A stretch of 64,000 nt of DNA, taken from contig NZ_JASERT010000004.1 of the NCBI RefSeq assembly GCF_030027245.1, positions 16,667 to 80,666 on the forward strand, in the 5' to 3' direction. Within the stretch, counting starts at the first letter, position 1. Every line of letters begins with the position of its first letter. A program made the position numbers and the translations under genes. Below, in pieces: positions 53,551 to 62,538 of the stretch. The DNA comes from Asticcacaulis sp. EMRT-3 (GTDB lineage Bacteria > Pseudomonadota > Alphaproteobacteria > Caulobacterales > Caulobacteraceae). Below the pieces are notes generated by a model, which was given only the letters and a program-made list of their open reading frames with translations, was not told the origin of the DNA and ran no database searches.

Positions 53551-56532
53551 ATGGACAGATCGCGCAGAGGATTTTTACAGACATCAGCGGCCATAGCGGC
53601 TTTGGCGCAACTGCCGGTCACGGCCCTGGCTGCAGCAAAACCGGTTTTCACTGAAGCCAAAGTTACGGGGCTGATAGGCCGCAAACTGATCGAAGAGGCG
53701 CCGTCACGCGATGCTTTTCCTCTGGTTTCTGGCGGACGGGCAGCGCCGGTCTGGCAGGATGATCATGACTATAAAGGTGTCTTGCGGGCGATTACCGACC
53801 TCGCAGTCGATATCGAGAAGGTTACGGGCAGCCGACCCGGCGTGACCTTAACCCCGGTAAATTCAGGTCATGTCGTGATTGTCGGCACGCTTGGCAAACA
53901 TGCAGCGATTGACCGGCTTGCGGCGGAGGGCAAACTTGACGTGTCCGACCTGAAGGGCAGGTGGGAAAGCTTCGTTATCACCACCATAACCAATCCGTTC
54001 CCCGACATCAGCAAGGCCCTCATCATTGCAGGCAGCGACAAGAGGGGCACGATCTTCGGCATATACGAATTATCTGAGCAGATGGGCGTCTCACCCTGGT
54101 ACTGGTGGGCGGATGTGCCGCCGCGCAAGCGCAGCCAGGCTTTCGTCATTGCGGGCCGTTTCGCTTCCGGTGAGCCCGTCGTGCGCTACCGCGGCATTTT
54201 CATCAATGATGAAGCGCCGTGCATGACCAGATGGACGAATGAAAAGTACGGCGGCTTCAACAGCCAGATGTACACGCACATGTTCGAGCTTATTCTGCGT
54301 TTGCGCGGCAATTATCTGTGGCCTGCCATGTGGGATTCGGCTTTCAACGAGGATGATCCGGAAAATCCGAGGCTGGCCGATGAATACGGCATCGTTATGG
54401 GCACATCGCACCATGAACCCATGATGCGTGCGCAGAAGGAATGGACGAAGGCACACGAACAGTTTGGTAATGGCGAATGGAATTACCGCACCAATGCCGA
54501 GGGCCTGAGGGACTTCTGGCGGCAGGGCATCCGCCGTAACAAAAACTACGACAACCTGGTCACCATCGGGATGCGCGGCGATGGCGACGTGGCCATGCCG
54601 TCTGCGGGTGGACTACAGGCGGATATTCGACTGCTCGAAACCATCATGTCCGACCAGAGACAGATACTCAGTCAGGAAATCAATCCGGACGTGACCCAGG
54701 TTCCGCAGCTCTGGGCGCTGTTTACCGAGGTTCAGAAATATTACGATAACGGCATGAAGGTGCCGGATGATGTCACCTTGCTGTTCACCGACGATAATGT
54801 CGGCAATCTGCGCCGCCTGCCGGATGAGGGGGAGAGGGGCCGCCCCGGAGGGGCAGGTATATATTATCATTTCGATATGCATGGCGGGCCCTATGCCTAT
54901 CAATGGATCAACACCAATCCGTTTCCGAAAATCTGGGAACAGATGACCCTGGCCAACGAATATGGCGCTAACCGGATATGGATCGTCAATGTCGGCGATC
55001 TCAAGCCGCTGGAATTGCCGATCGAGTTTTTCATCCGGCTGGGCTGGAACCCGAAAGCCATCGGCAGGGAGCAGATTGCCGACTATACAAGGCGCTGGGC
55101 CGAGCGCGATTTTGGCGAAGCCTATGCTGCGGAAACGGCGGATATTGTTTCGCGCTACACAAAATATAATGGATGGCGCAAGCCTGAAATGGTGACGCCG
55201 GACACCTATAGCCTCATCAATTACCGAGAAGCCGAACAGATGGAGGCGGCATGGACAGAGGTGGTCCAGCGCGCCGAAAAGCTTTATGCCGACCTGCCGC
55301 AAGCCTGGCATGACGCCTTCTATCAGCTTGTGCTGCATCCTGCCAAAGCCTCTGCCGGGGTGACGCTGATGAATATTTCAGCCGGGCGCAATCAGCTCTA
55401 TGCGCGTCAGGGCCGGGCCAGCACCAATGCCGAGGCGGCGCGGACAAGGCTTCTGTTCCAGCAGGATCAGGCTATGAGCGACTATTACAATCATCAGCTT
55501 GTGCAAGGCAAATGGAACCACATGATGGATCAGACTCATCTGGGTGAGTTCACCTGGCAGCCGCCGCGGGTGAATATGATGCCTTTGGTTTCAGAAGTGC
55601 TGATCACCGATACGGATGCTTTTGGCGTTGCTATTGAAGGCGATCAGAGCGCCTGGCCCGATCACTATGGAGACGCGGTTCTGCCGTCCTTCGATTCGCT
55701 CAACCCCGGACGATCCTATTTTGAGGTATTTGCGCAAGGCAGCGGAAAGCCTGACTACCAGATCAGCACCTCAGCGCCGTGGATTTTGGTAAAGAAGGAT
55801 GAAAAGGCCGGACCCGATACGCGCTACTGGGTGGGTATAGACTGGCAACAGGTGCCTGTCGGGACTCTGGCGGGCACCATTACTGTAAAAGGTTGGAATG
55901 TTGATGACAATAAGGTCTGGCCCAAGCCGCTCGTCACTATCCATGTGACTGGTGTCAAGGCTTCAGCCGCCATCGCCGCCCTGGCAGGTGGCCACTTCGC
56001 CAGTTTAACAGGCCCGATAGCTATAGCGGCGGCGCAAGGGGAGGTCGTGCCGACCAAGAGCGTGAACTGGGTGCCGATTCCGGACTATGGCCGCGAAGCA
56101 TCAGCCATGACCATTGTTCCGGTCACGGCGCCGAGCCTTTTGCCGCCCATGCCTGAGCCGCAGATGCGCTATCCCGTTTATCTGCCTGAATCCGGCAATT
56201 ATGACGTCAAGCTTGTTATGGGCCCCGTGATGGATTTCGCCAAGAATCGCGGGGTTCGCATAGCGGTAGCGTTCGATGATGAAGCTCCGCAGATTATAGA
56301 TCTTTTTGCTGACCGTCCCGCTCAGACATTTCTGGGGCCAGGATGGCTGGCTGCAGCAAAGGACAATGTCCGATTTGCCACCTCTACCCACATGATCAAG
56401 GCGGCGGGGCCCCATAATCTGAAAGTCCTGATGGTGGATCCGGGAGTCGTGCTGGAGAAGATCATCATCAGCGGTCGCTCTCTGCCGGAAAGCTATTTTG
56501 GACCGACCTGCAAACCTAAATACGCCACATGA
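53551..56532 (+). CDS. GH115 family alpha-glucuronidase, Tat-exported
   Basis: Protein of 993 residues from ATG 53551, behind GGTGAG; the frame is open 195 bases further up but without protein character. RSRRGFLQTSAAIAALAQLP is a Tat signal. The body shows GH115 features: LRLRGNYLWPAMWDSAFNE-type segment, GTSHHEPMMRAQKEW, and IWIVNVGDLKPLELPIEFF. The last 150 residues form the C-terminal beta domain. The enzyme removes (4-O-methyl)-glucuronic acid from xylan in the periplasm; the acid then flows towards ManD. Three operator-like sites precede it. Confidence 0.92.
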   Translation: MDRSRRGFLQTSAAIAALAQLPVTALAAAKPVFTEAKVTGLIGRKLIEEAPSRDAFPLVSGGRAAPVWQDDHDYKGVLRAITDLAVDIEKVTGSRPGVTLTPVNSGHVVIVGTLGKHAAIDRLAAEGKLDVSDLKGRWESFVITTITNPFPDISKALIIAGSDKRGTIFGIYELSEQMGVSPWYWWADVPPRKRSQAFVIAGRFASGEPVVRYRGIFINDEAPCMTRWTNEKYGGFNSQMYTHMFELILRLRGNYLWPAMWDSAFNEDDPENPRLADEYGIVMGTSHHEPMMRAQKEWTKAHEQFGNGEWNYRTNAEGLRDFWRQGIRRNKNYDNLVTIGMRGDGDVAMPSAGGLQADIRLLETIMSDQRQILSQEINPDVTQVPQLWALFTEVQKYYDNGMKVPDDVTLLFTDDNVGNLRRLPDEGERGRPGGAGIYYHFDMHGGPYAYQWINTNPFPKIWEQMTLANEYGANRIWIVNVGDLKPLELPIEFFIRLGWNPKAIGREQIADYTRRWAERDFGEAYAAETADIVSRYTKYNGWRKPEMVTPDTYSLINYREAEQMEAAWTEVVQRAEKLYADLPQAWHDAFYQLVLHPAKASAGVTLMNISAGRNQLYARQGRASTNAEAARTRLLFQQDQAMSDYYNHQLVQGKWNHMMDQTHLGEFTWQPPRVNMMPLVSEVLITDTDAFGVAIEGDQSAWPDHYGDAVLPSFDSLNPGRSYFEVFAQGSGKPDYQISTSAPWILVKKDEKAGPDTRYWVGIDWQQVPVGTLAGTITVKGWNVDDNKVWPKPLVTIHVTGVKASAAIAALAGGHFASLTGPIAIAAAQGEVVPTKSVNWVPIPDYGREASAMTIVPVTAPSLLPPMPEPQMRYPVYLPESGNYDVKLVMGPVMDFAKNRGVRIAVAFDDEAPQIIDLFADRPAQTFLGPGWLAAAKDNVRFATSTHMIKAAGPHNLKVLMVDPGVVLEKIIISGRSLPESYFGPTCKPKYAT

Positions 56533-56540
56533 TACAGCGA

Positions 56541-56779
56541 TGGCCGCCGGTGTATCCGGGGGACAGACCGCCTTCACCGCCGATCCGGTGCCTTTAGTAT
56601 ATAACAGCATTGTTTATCCCTACACCAGCCATGATCAGGACGAGGCCGATGGCTTCAAGATGGTGGACTGGCGGCTCTACACCTCGACCGATATGGTCAA
56701 TTGAACCGACAAAGGCGCCGTGGCATCGCTGAAGACCTTCCCCTGGGCTGTGCAGGACAATGATGAGGTTTTGGCATAA
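56541..56779 (+). pseudogene. GH43 family glycosidase remnant (premature stop, truncated)
   Basis: The frame reads TAFTADPVPLVYNSIVYPY, then DWRLYTSTDMVN, a TGA at 56702-56704 where the family has Trp (VNW), and then TDKGAVASLKTF up to a TAA at 56779. This is the first blade of a GH43 beta-xylosidase/arabinofuranosidase. The rest of the gene is not recognisable downstream. It has no start codon of its own behind GH115, so it is a decayed neighbour of the xylan locus. Confidence 0.75.
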
Positions 56780-56992
56780 CATATTGATTTAAAATAGATT
56801 ATATATCGTCACTTCTGGCTCGGAAATTACGGCAAGCCGAAATCGCCGTCCGCATCATCGCCGACCCGTGTGCGCTCGGCCACGCCTATGTCGATCACGG
56901 CATGGCCCCCCGCGCGACCCAAACACTCCGCCGTGGCATAGGCATGCGCTTTACGGCGCCACGCCGTAACCGGGGGCCAAAAACCTCGCTAA

Positions 56993-57201
56993 GGGGACAT
57001 AACGAGAACTTTTCCTGTTTTGCGGTTCACGCCGCGGCGAGAAGATCGATTTTCTGGCGCAGCGGCTTCCAATTCTGAGGATCGTTGCGGATGTCGCCCC
57101 ATAAATAGTCACCAGTCAGGTTGATATGTTGCCAGCCCAATGGAGAAATATGAGCGAGGAGGTCCTTGTCGATGTGCTCGCCGCCTGCGCGCAGGGCTTC
57201 C
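56993..57201 (-). pseudogene. Tn3-family transposase, C-terminal remnant with terminal repeat
   Basis: On the minus strand, 57201-57027 encodes EALRAGGEHIDKDLLAH, then ISPLGWQHINLTGDYLW, the conserved C terminus of Tn3 transposases. A sequence starting GGGG (56993, GGGGACATAACGAGAAC) just beyond the stop fits the 38-bp Tn3 terminal inverted repeat. The upstream part is cut off where the IS66 end begins at 57202. Confidence 0.75.
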
Positions 57202-57871
57202 GTAAGCGGTGTTCTGCCCCCACGTTCCCTTTTCGGCATTGATCTGCGCATGGCTTGTTCAGAGTTGAACGAGAGGGACTTTCTCCATGGAGACTACACC
57301 GGAGATTCTCACTGGAAGGGCGGTCCGCAGTGGGACCCGGCGTTCGCGCCGATGGCCGGATGAGGTCAAGGCGCGGCTTGTTGCAGAGACCTTGCGGCCT
57401 GGGGTAAGCGTCAATGAAGTGGCGCGCCGTGCCGGGGTAAAGGCGAACCACCTGTCTTCATGGCGCACCTTGGCGCGGAGGGGCAAGTTGATCTTGCCGG
57501 CGCCTGAGGACGACGTTGAATTTAGCGCTCTGGTGGTCAGCGAACCGGCCCCGGTCGCGGCTACGCATCCGGCTATCAGGCCTGAGATCGTGGTCGGGAA
57601 TGTGACGATCCGTCTTGAAGACGACGCTTCAGCAGATCGTATTGCGGCAGTTGCGTGTGCCATGATGGCGTCGGTATGATCTTCCCGTCAAACCGGGTAC
57701 GGATCATGGTGGCGACCAAGCCAATCGACTTCCGTAAAGGGCATGATGGTCTTGCCGCACTGGTGAAGAACCAATTGCACAAAGACCCCTTCACCGGCAC
57801 GGTCTTCGTCTTCCGGTCGCGCAAGGCGGACCGCCTGAAGTTGCTCTATTGGGACGGCACCGGACTGGACT
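57202..57871 (+). mobile_element. IS66-family element, truncated
   Basis: The left end GTAAGCGG (57202) matches IS66 terminal repeats, and it sits inside the Tn3 transposase remnant. It carries tnpA and the start of tnpB; tnpC and the right end are missing, replaced at about 57872 by IS3-like sequence. Confidence 0.75.
57287..57679 (+). CDS. tnpA: IS66 accessory protein TnpA
   Basis: Protein of 130 residues with a helix-turn-helix (WPDEVKARLVAETLRPGVSV and NEVARRAGVKANHLSSWR) as in IS66 OrfA. It is complete and overlaps tnpB by 4 bases (ATGA at 57676). It is needed for IS66 movement together with TnpB and TnpC, which here are damaged or absent, so it is not expected to be active. Confidence 0.85.
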   Translation: METTPEILTGRAVRSGTRRSRRWPDEVKARLVAETLRPGVSVNEVARRAGVKANHLSSWRTLARRGKLILPAPEDDVEFSALVVSEPAPVAATHPAIRPEIVVGNVTIRLEDDASADRIAAVACAMMASV

Positions 57872-57912
57872 TGCCCGGAAAAAGTGGAGAGCGAACTTCT
57901 AAAATTTGCTAG
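57676..57912 (+). pseudogene. IS66 TnpB, truncated
   Basis: Starts MIFPSNRVRIMVATKPIDFR and continues KADRLKLLYWDGTGL as in IS66 Orf2 proteins (about 115 residues). After about residue 65 the sequence turns into foreign DNA (PGKSGERTSKIC) from the abutting IS3-like end and stops at 57912. Confidence 0.82.
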
Positions 57913-58067
57913 GAGTTTGATCCATGAAGGACGAGAAGAAAACATTAGGCGGGCGTGGTCGCCATGCTGGTGTGACGCCGGAGTTCCGTGCTGAGGCTGT
58001 GCGTCTTGTTGAGACGAGTGGCCGATCTGTTGCCGCAATTGCAGAAGATCTGGGTATTGGAAAATCG
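57872..58067 (+). pseudogene. IS3-like element fragment with OrfA start
   Basis: Begins TGCCCGGAAAAAGTGGAG, an IS3-type end, followed by AGGAG and an ORF from 57924 (GVTPEFRAEAVRLVETSGR, SVAAIAEDLGIGKS), the helix-turn-helix of IS3 OrfA. It is cut at 58068 by the end of the IS6 element. Confidence 0.72.
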
Positions 58068-58899
58068 GGCGCTGTTGCAAACTTTTGTTTTGGTTGTAAA
58101 AAGGTCAGGCTCTCCGGTCTTCAGACATTGTAAATCCCGAAATTGCGCTCGACCAGACGCACTTCGCCTATGATGCCGTCCTGATACTGCCAGATCTGCG
58201 CCTGGCCCTTTTTCAGCGCGTGCATCACCTCAAAGCCTTTGAGTGTGGCGTAAGCTGTCTTCATGGATTTGAACCCCAGCGTTGGCTTGATCAGGCGTTT
58301 GAGCTTGCCGTGGTCGGCCTCAACAACATTGTTCAGATATTTGACCTGTCGGTGTTCCATATCCTCAAGACATTTTCCTTCCTTTTTAAGCTCAGATATC
58401 GCAACGCCGTAGGCTGCCGCTTTGTCGGTGTTGATCTTCAAGGGCTTTTCCCAATCTTTCAGACCGTGTAAAGCCTTGCCGAGAAAGCGTTTGGCGGCTT
58501 TCGCGTTACGCGTCGAGGACAGGTAAAAGTTGATGGTTCGACCACTCTTGTCGACGGCCCGATACAAATAGACCCACTTGCCACTGACCTTCACATAGGT
58601 CTCGTCGACCCGCCACGAACGCCCAATTGAAGGCGCCCTCCAGTACCAACGCAGTCGCTTTTCGATCTCTGGCGCATACTTCTGTACCCAGCGGAAAATC
58701 GTCGAGTGATCAACATCTACGCCACGCTCGGCCAGCATGGTTTCAAGGTCGCGGTAGCTGATGCCGTATTTGCAATACCAGCGGACCGCCCAAAGAATGA
58801 TCTCGCCCTTATGGTGGCGCCCCTTGAAGTCATTCATCCGCTCAACCCGCTGTCAAAATCTCGAACTTGGGTGTCCAGACGAAAATTTGCAACAGCGCC
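58068..58899 (-). mobile_element. IS6-family insertion sequence
   Basis: Perfect 14-bp terminal repeats GGCGCTGTTGCAAA (58068-58081) and TTTGCAACAGCGCC (58886-58899) enclose one transposase gene. At 832 bp it has the normal IS6/IS26 size. The 8 bases on either side differ (GAAAATCG and CTCGCGCG), so there is no target duplication, which suggests a later deletion or rearrangement by the element. Confidence 0.93.
58121..58837 (-). CDS. IS6 family transposase
   Basis: Protein of 238 residues, complete. FKGRHHKGEIILWAVRWYCK at the N terminus and the DDE residues in WRVDETYVKV, KINTDKAAAYG and VVEADHGKLKRLI are typical of IS6/IS26. The gene looks intact and potentially active; members commonly drive replicon fusion and adjacent deletions. 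Confidence 0.95.
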   Translation of the reverse strand: MNDFKGRHHKGEIILWAVRWYCKYGISYRDLETMLAERGVDVDHSTIFRWVQKYAPEIEKRLRWYWRAPSIGRSWRVDETYVKVSGKWVYLYRAVDKSGRTINFYLSSTRNAKAAKRFLGKALHGLKDWEKPLKINTDKAAAYGVAISELKKEGKCLEDMEHRQVKYLNNVVEADHGKLKRLIKPTLGFKSMKTAYATLKGFEVMHALKKGQAQIWQYQDGIIGEVRLVERNFGIYNV

Positions 58900-59041
58900 C
58901 TCGCGCGTCAATCATGCGAGTTTGAGTGCCTATTATTGAAAACTGCGATAATAATATTTTAATTTCGCGGATATAATAATTGAACTTTGCGGACACATAT
59001 TCTATAAAAACGCGCGACCTGTAAGAGAAGGCTGACGCATC

Positions 59042-60289
59042 TTGAACCTGACTTATCCCCGTTGGCAGACTACGGCCATACGACATGCCTTAGGGTCGCG
59101 GCGCGTCATTTTGCTTGAGGGCCCCCGGCAATGTGGCAAGACGACACTGGCAAGACACATAGCCGCTGAAGGCAGCGACGCTATATACCGAACTCTTGAT
59201 GATCAGACCCTGCTGAATGCGGCGCTTGACGATCCGCATGGGTTCGTGGCCCACGGTGATAATCTAATGATTATCGATGAGGTTCAGCGCGCGCCGGTTT
59301 TGCTGCCTGCGGTTAAAAAGGATGTCGATGAAAATCAAACGGCCGGACGGTTCATCCTGACGGGTTCGGCCAATATCCAGACCTTGCCGAAGGTGACGGA
59401 ATCGCTGGCGGGGAGAGTGCGTAAAATCCGCCTCCGGCCTTTAAGCCAAGGGGAGATCGAGCAAACAAGACCGCGCTTTCTGGAGATCGCCTTCGGGGGC
59501 AATTTGGCCGCTTTACCTGCCTCAAACTTGACCAAAGACGATTATCTGCAACTCGCCTTGAAGGGCGGTTTCCCCGAAGCCCTGAGACAGACCGAGGATC
59601 ACGGACGCCAAATCTGGCACCGCGATTATCTGGAAGCCTTGATTGAGCGCGACCTCAAGGACATAGCCAATATCCGCCGTAAGGACAGCCTCTTAAAGCT
59701 GATCGAAGCCTTAGCGGCATGGTCCTCAAAATTCATGGACATTTCGGCTATTGGCGCCTCATTGTCACTCACGCACGGCACATTGGAATCCTATATCAAC
59801 GCCATTGAAACCCTGTATCTGGTTGATCGCGTGCGGGCTTGGTCAAAGACGGATTATGCGCGGGTCGGTAAGAAAGACAAATTGTTCATGGCCGATACCG
59901 GCCTTATGGCGTCATGCCTGAATTGGTCGCTGGAGAAAATCCGCCTGAACGGAGAGTTGAATGGCAAACTCATCGAAACCTTCGCCTATACCCAGCTCGC
60001 AGCGCTATTAGACGTGCAGACGCAAAATTACAGCCTCAGTCACTACCGCGACCGTGAACAACGCGAAGTCGATTTTATTGTCGAAAATCCTGACGGCATG
60101 ATTTTAGGCATCGAGGTGAAAGCGGGCACCAATATCGATAGCGACAGCTTTAAGCACTTGAAGTGGTTCCGGGACAAAATGGCCAAGGAACAAGCCTTCA
60201 AAGGCCTCGTATTGTACGCTGGCGAACATACCATTTCTTTTGGCGAAGATCTGTGGGCCGTTCCCTTAAGCGCACTCTGGCGCGCCTAA
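59042..60289 (+). CDS. AAA-type ATPase with DUF4143
   Basis: Protein of 415 residues starting at TTG 59042, ten bases after AGAAGG. Walker A is LLEGPRQCGKTTLAR near residue 25, Walker B is MIIDEVQR near 77, and sensor-1 is FILTGSAN. The C-terminal DUF4143 domain ends with a nuclease-like REVDFIVEN...IEVKAG. Such proteins are widespread, often on mobile DNA, and their role is not established. It has no partner gene and stands next to the transposon pile, which suggests acquisition by transfer. Confidence 0.85.
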   Translation: MNLTYPRWQTTAIRHALGSRRVILLEGPRQCGKTTLARHIAAEGSDAIYRTLDDQTLLNAALDDPHGFVAHGDNLMIIDEVQRAPVLLPAVKKDVDENQTAGRFILTGSANIQTLPKVTESLAGRVRKIRLRPLSQGEIEQTRPRFLEIAFGGNLAALPASNLTKDDYLQLALKGGFPEALRQTEDHGRQIWHRDYLEALIERDLKDIANIRRKDSLLKLIEALAAWSSKFMDISAIGASLSLTHGTLESYINAIETLYLVDRVRAWSKTDYARVGKKDKLFMADTGLMASCLNWSLEKIRLNGELNGKLIETFAYTQLAALLDVQTQNYSLSHYRDREQREVDFIVENPDGMILGIEVKAGTNIDSDSFKHLKWFRDKMAKEQAFKGLVLYAGEHTISFGEDLWAVPLSALWRA

Positions 60290-60358
60290 TAAATATTATG
60301 AGAAATATGCTATCTTATTGTTATTGAATAATGCATTCAGGCCTTGCGGCACTCATTG

Positions 60359-60427
60359 GAGCGCTTCCCCAAAAAGTGGATCCACTTTTTGGATAAGGAA
60401 GAGTGATAAAACAAAAACTTAGAGCGC
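60359..60427. repeat. Repeat family B, copy 4 (inverted, partial)
   Basis: GAGCGCTTCCCC, the hairpin CCAAAAAGTGGATCCACTTTTTGG, then ACAAAAACTTAGAGCGC; the reverse complement of the right half of the copy at 26018-26124. Confidence 0.85.
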
Positions 60428-60474
60428 TTGTCTTCGCAAAGCCGGGCCGGATCGACCTTGCGTCTTTAAGGCTG

Positions 60475-60513
60475 AAAAAGAACCCCCTCCGGCGCGGCGG
60501 ACGGAGGGGGTTC
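60475..60513 (-). terminator. Rho-independent terminator of the flavoprotein gene
   Basis: Stem GAACCCCCTCCG (60480-60491) with CGGAGGGGGTTC (60502-60513), loop of 10. On the minus strand it is followed by TTTTT (60475-60479). It lies 19 bases beyond the stop of the minus-strand gene. Confidence 0.88.
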
Positions 60514-60531
60514 TGAATGCCGAACCGTTCG

Positions 60532-61824
60532 CTACAGCCCTTCGGCGATGAGGGCGGCGGCGTCCAGGCCCCAGGCAGGCACCTTTCCCTCGGCAGCGAA
60601 AAACAGATCACGATAGCGCATCTTGAGAAAATATGGCGCCCGGCCGAGTTTGAGCAGTTGCTTGTCGCCGCCAAACCAACTGTTTGAATGTATCCAGAAC
60701 GCCTTGCCGTCGCCCATGTCCCCGATACAGAGCACTTCGGGCTTCAGGGGCTGGTCGGCCTTTTCCGGCGTCACCGTTCCGAACACCTGCCCCAATTGCA
60801 GGCCGATAATATCCGACTGCTGATGGCCGATGGCGCCGAGTTTCGGCACCGTCACCGCCGCGCAGTCGCCGCAGGCAAAGACTTCGGGATAGTCGGGATT
60901 TCTCATCAAAAGATCGGTTTTGATAAACCCTTCGGAATCGCTGATCGGCAGGCCCTTCAGGAAAGGCAGAGCCACCCAGTCGGGGAAAATGATTTTCAAT
61001 TCTGCCGGCAGGATGCGGCCATCGGCAAATTCAATCGTATCCTTCGTCAGGCGTTTGATGTCCTGCGTATTATTCCAGTAATTGAAGCCCATCTTCGTCG
61101 CCAGAGCGAGGAGTTGCTTCACCACATCAACGCCCGCATCTTCGGCGATCATCTCAGCGGGCGTGAACACCGTGATCTTATCGGGGCCGCCCTTGTCGTT
61201 ATTTTTCAGCCAGGTCGCCATCGACATCATCACTTCGACCGGCGGGCCTTCGCAGGCTGCCATGGCACGCGGGATCGAGCCGCCGGGATAGGGCACCAGA
61301 CCGTCTGCGCCGTCGCCCTGATGGAAGCGCGCGGAGCCAACGGCAATGGGGCCGCCCGCATATTGCGTCTTGAGATATTCCCGCAGCTTGTTGCCGTGAT
61401 ACAGATCGCTGACCGTGTGGCCATAGTCTGCGAAACCCTCGATCTGGTCGAAGGCAAGCTTGGCGCCGAGCGCCACGACCAGATAGTCATAGACGATCTC
61501 ATGGGTTTCGGCACCGGCGCGTTCGTTCGGCGCGAAGGTCACTGTGCGCGCATCGACATCGACCGCCGTCACATCGCCGTGGATAAAGTCGATCTTGTCC
61601 TTGGCGAGGACAGGCACAATGTCCATGCGTTCGCGCAAGGACGGATCATGATCTTCGAACACATCGCCGGGGATATTCGGCACGAATAGCAGATAGCTTT
61701 TACGATCGATGACGGTAATATCGGCCTTGTCGCCGACATAGTGACGGATTTTCTGGGCACAGGCCAGACCGGCGAAGTTGCCGCCGAGGATGAGTATGTG
61801 CGGACGCGGTTCGGATGCGGACAT
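60532..61824 (-). CDS. Sulfide:quinone oxidoreductase-like flavoprotein
   Basis: Protein of 430 residues. The FAD-binding GGNFAGLACAQKI is near residue 14, the second dinucleotide region YDYLVVALGAKL near 113, and the late motif FACGDCAAV near 320. Cys residues in AACEGPP and VLCIGD could correspond to redox Cys of SQR or flavocytochrome c sulfide dehydrogenase, but I cannot confirm the full set. The C terminus is amphipathic, as in monotopic membrane members. The neighbouring DsrE and thioredoxin-type genes support a role in sulfide or persulfide oxidation. An alternative is a type II NADH dehydrogenase-like enzyme. Confidence 0.78.
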   Translation of the reverse strand: MSASEPRPHILILGGNFAGLACAQKIRHYVGDKADITVIDRKSYLLFVPNIPGDVFEDHDPSLRERMDIVPVLAKDKIDFIHGDVTAVDVDARTVTFAPNERAGAETHEIVYDYLVVALGAKLAFDQIEGFADYGHTVSDLYHGNKLREYLKTQYAGGPIAVGSARFHQGDGADGLVPYPGGSIPRAMAACEGPPVEVMMSMATWLKNNDKGGPDKITVFTPAEMIAEDAGVDVVKQLLALATKMGFNYWNNTQDIKRLTKDTIEFADGRILPAELKIIFPDWVALPFLKGLPISDSEGFIKTDLLMRNPDYPEVFACGDCAAVTVPKLGAIGHQQSDIIGLQLGQVFGTVTPEKADQPLKPEVLCIGDMGDGKAFWIHSNSWFGGDKQLLKLGRAPYFLKMRYRDLFFAAEGKVPAWGLDAAALIAEGL

Positions 61825-61894
61825 TCTAAATCTCCTTATTTTTGTGACACAGGTCGGTAACGACAGTCTTCGCGTGCGCCGTCTCTTTCAAAGA

Positions 61895-62347
61895 TCAGCG
61901 GCTGAGGTATGACCAGCCGTCCTGCTGGCGGCGGACAACCTCGGCGACGCCGGAATCGACCGGCTTGGCGAAGGGCACCAGATCCTTAGGCTCGACATTC
62001 ATGCCGCGCATGGTGTTCTGGCAGGCCGCGAAGACGACGCCCCCCTTGGAAAGCGCCTCCATCCGCGCTTCGGGTCGATCGGCAGAGGAGAGCAGCAGCA
62101 TCTTGAGCCCGTCACCATGCGCCACGATCTCGACCTGAATATCCGGCCCCAGGGCCTTGATGAGATTCTCGACATTATTCATCAGCTTTACCCATGCCTT
62201 GGGGTCTGAAGAGGTCAGTTCAAAAACGACATTATGCGCCTTCCTGGCGATGGTTGGCGAAAGTTCGGCTGCATTGGCCATCAGAGCAATTCCTGCAAAT
62301 GGAAGGGTAAGGGCGGCGAGAAAGAGCGAGCGTCGGTTTGAGGTCAT
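61895..62347 (-). CDS. DsrE family protein, exported
   Basis: About 150 residues from ATG 62347, which has GGAG eight bases upstream; a further start at 62383 lacks this. A signal peptide (RRSLFLAALTLPFAGIALMANAA) leads to a DsrE/DsrF-like domain with VVFELTSSDPKAW, KMLLLSS and the conserved Cys in FAACQNTMRGMNV. DsrE proteins transfer sulfane sulfur or act in sulfur relay. The export signal places it in the periplasm. It is 70 bases upstream of the SQR-like gene in the same direction. Confidence 0.85.
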   Translation of the reverse strand: MTSNRRSLFLAALTLPFAGIALMANAAELSPTIARKAHNVVFELTSSDPKAWVKLMNNVENLIKALGPDIQVEIVAHGDGLKMLLLSSADRPEARMEALSKGGVVFAACQNTMRGMNVEPKDLVPFAKPVDSGVAEVVRRQQDGWSYLSR

Positions 62348-62538
62348 GGTTGCAACTCCGTGGCACGCGGGACGCGCAGACATCCTATCATGTGCCGATT
62401 GTCTGGTGCGCCCGGCCGGGCGGCTTGTGCCTGAAAAAGCAGACTGAAGAAATCCATCGCCTATCCATCCTTATAACTCTGAATTTGCAGCAGTTATTAT
62501 CAATAAGCGATGCGGAATCGCATACGGTTCCCGGTATT

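Noticed and set aside
56780..56992. Continuation of the GH43 gene or another CDS
   Set aside because: Short stretches look faintly GH43-like in shifting frames, but I could not align them with confidence.
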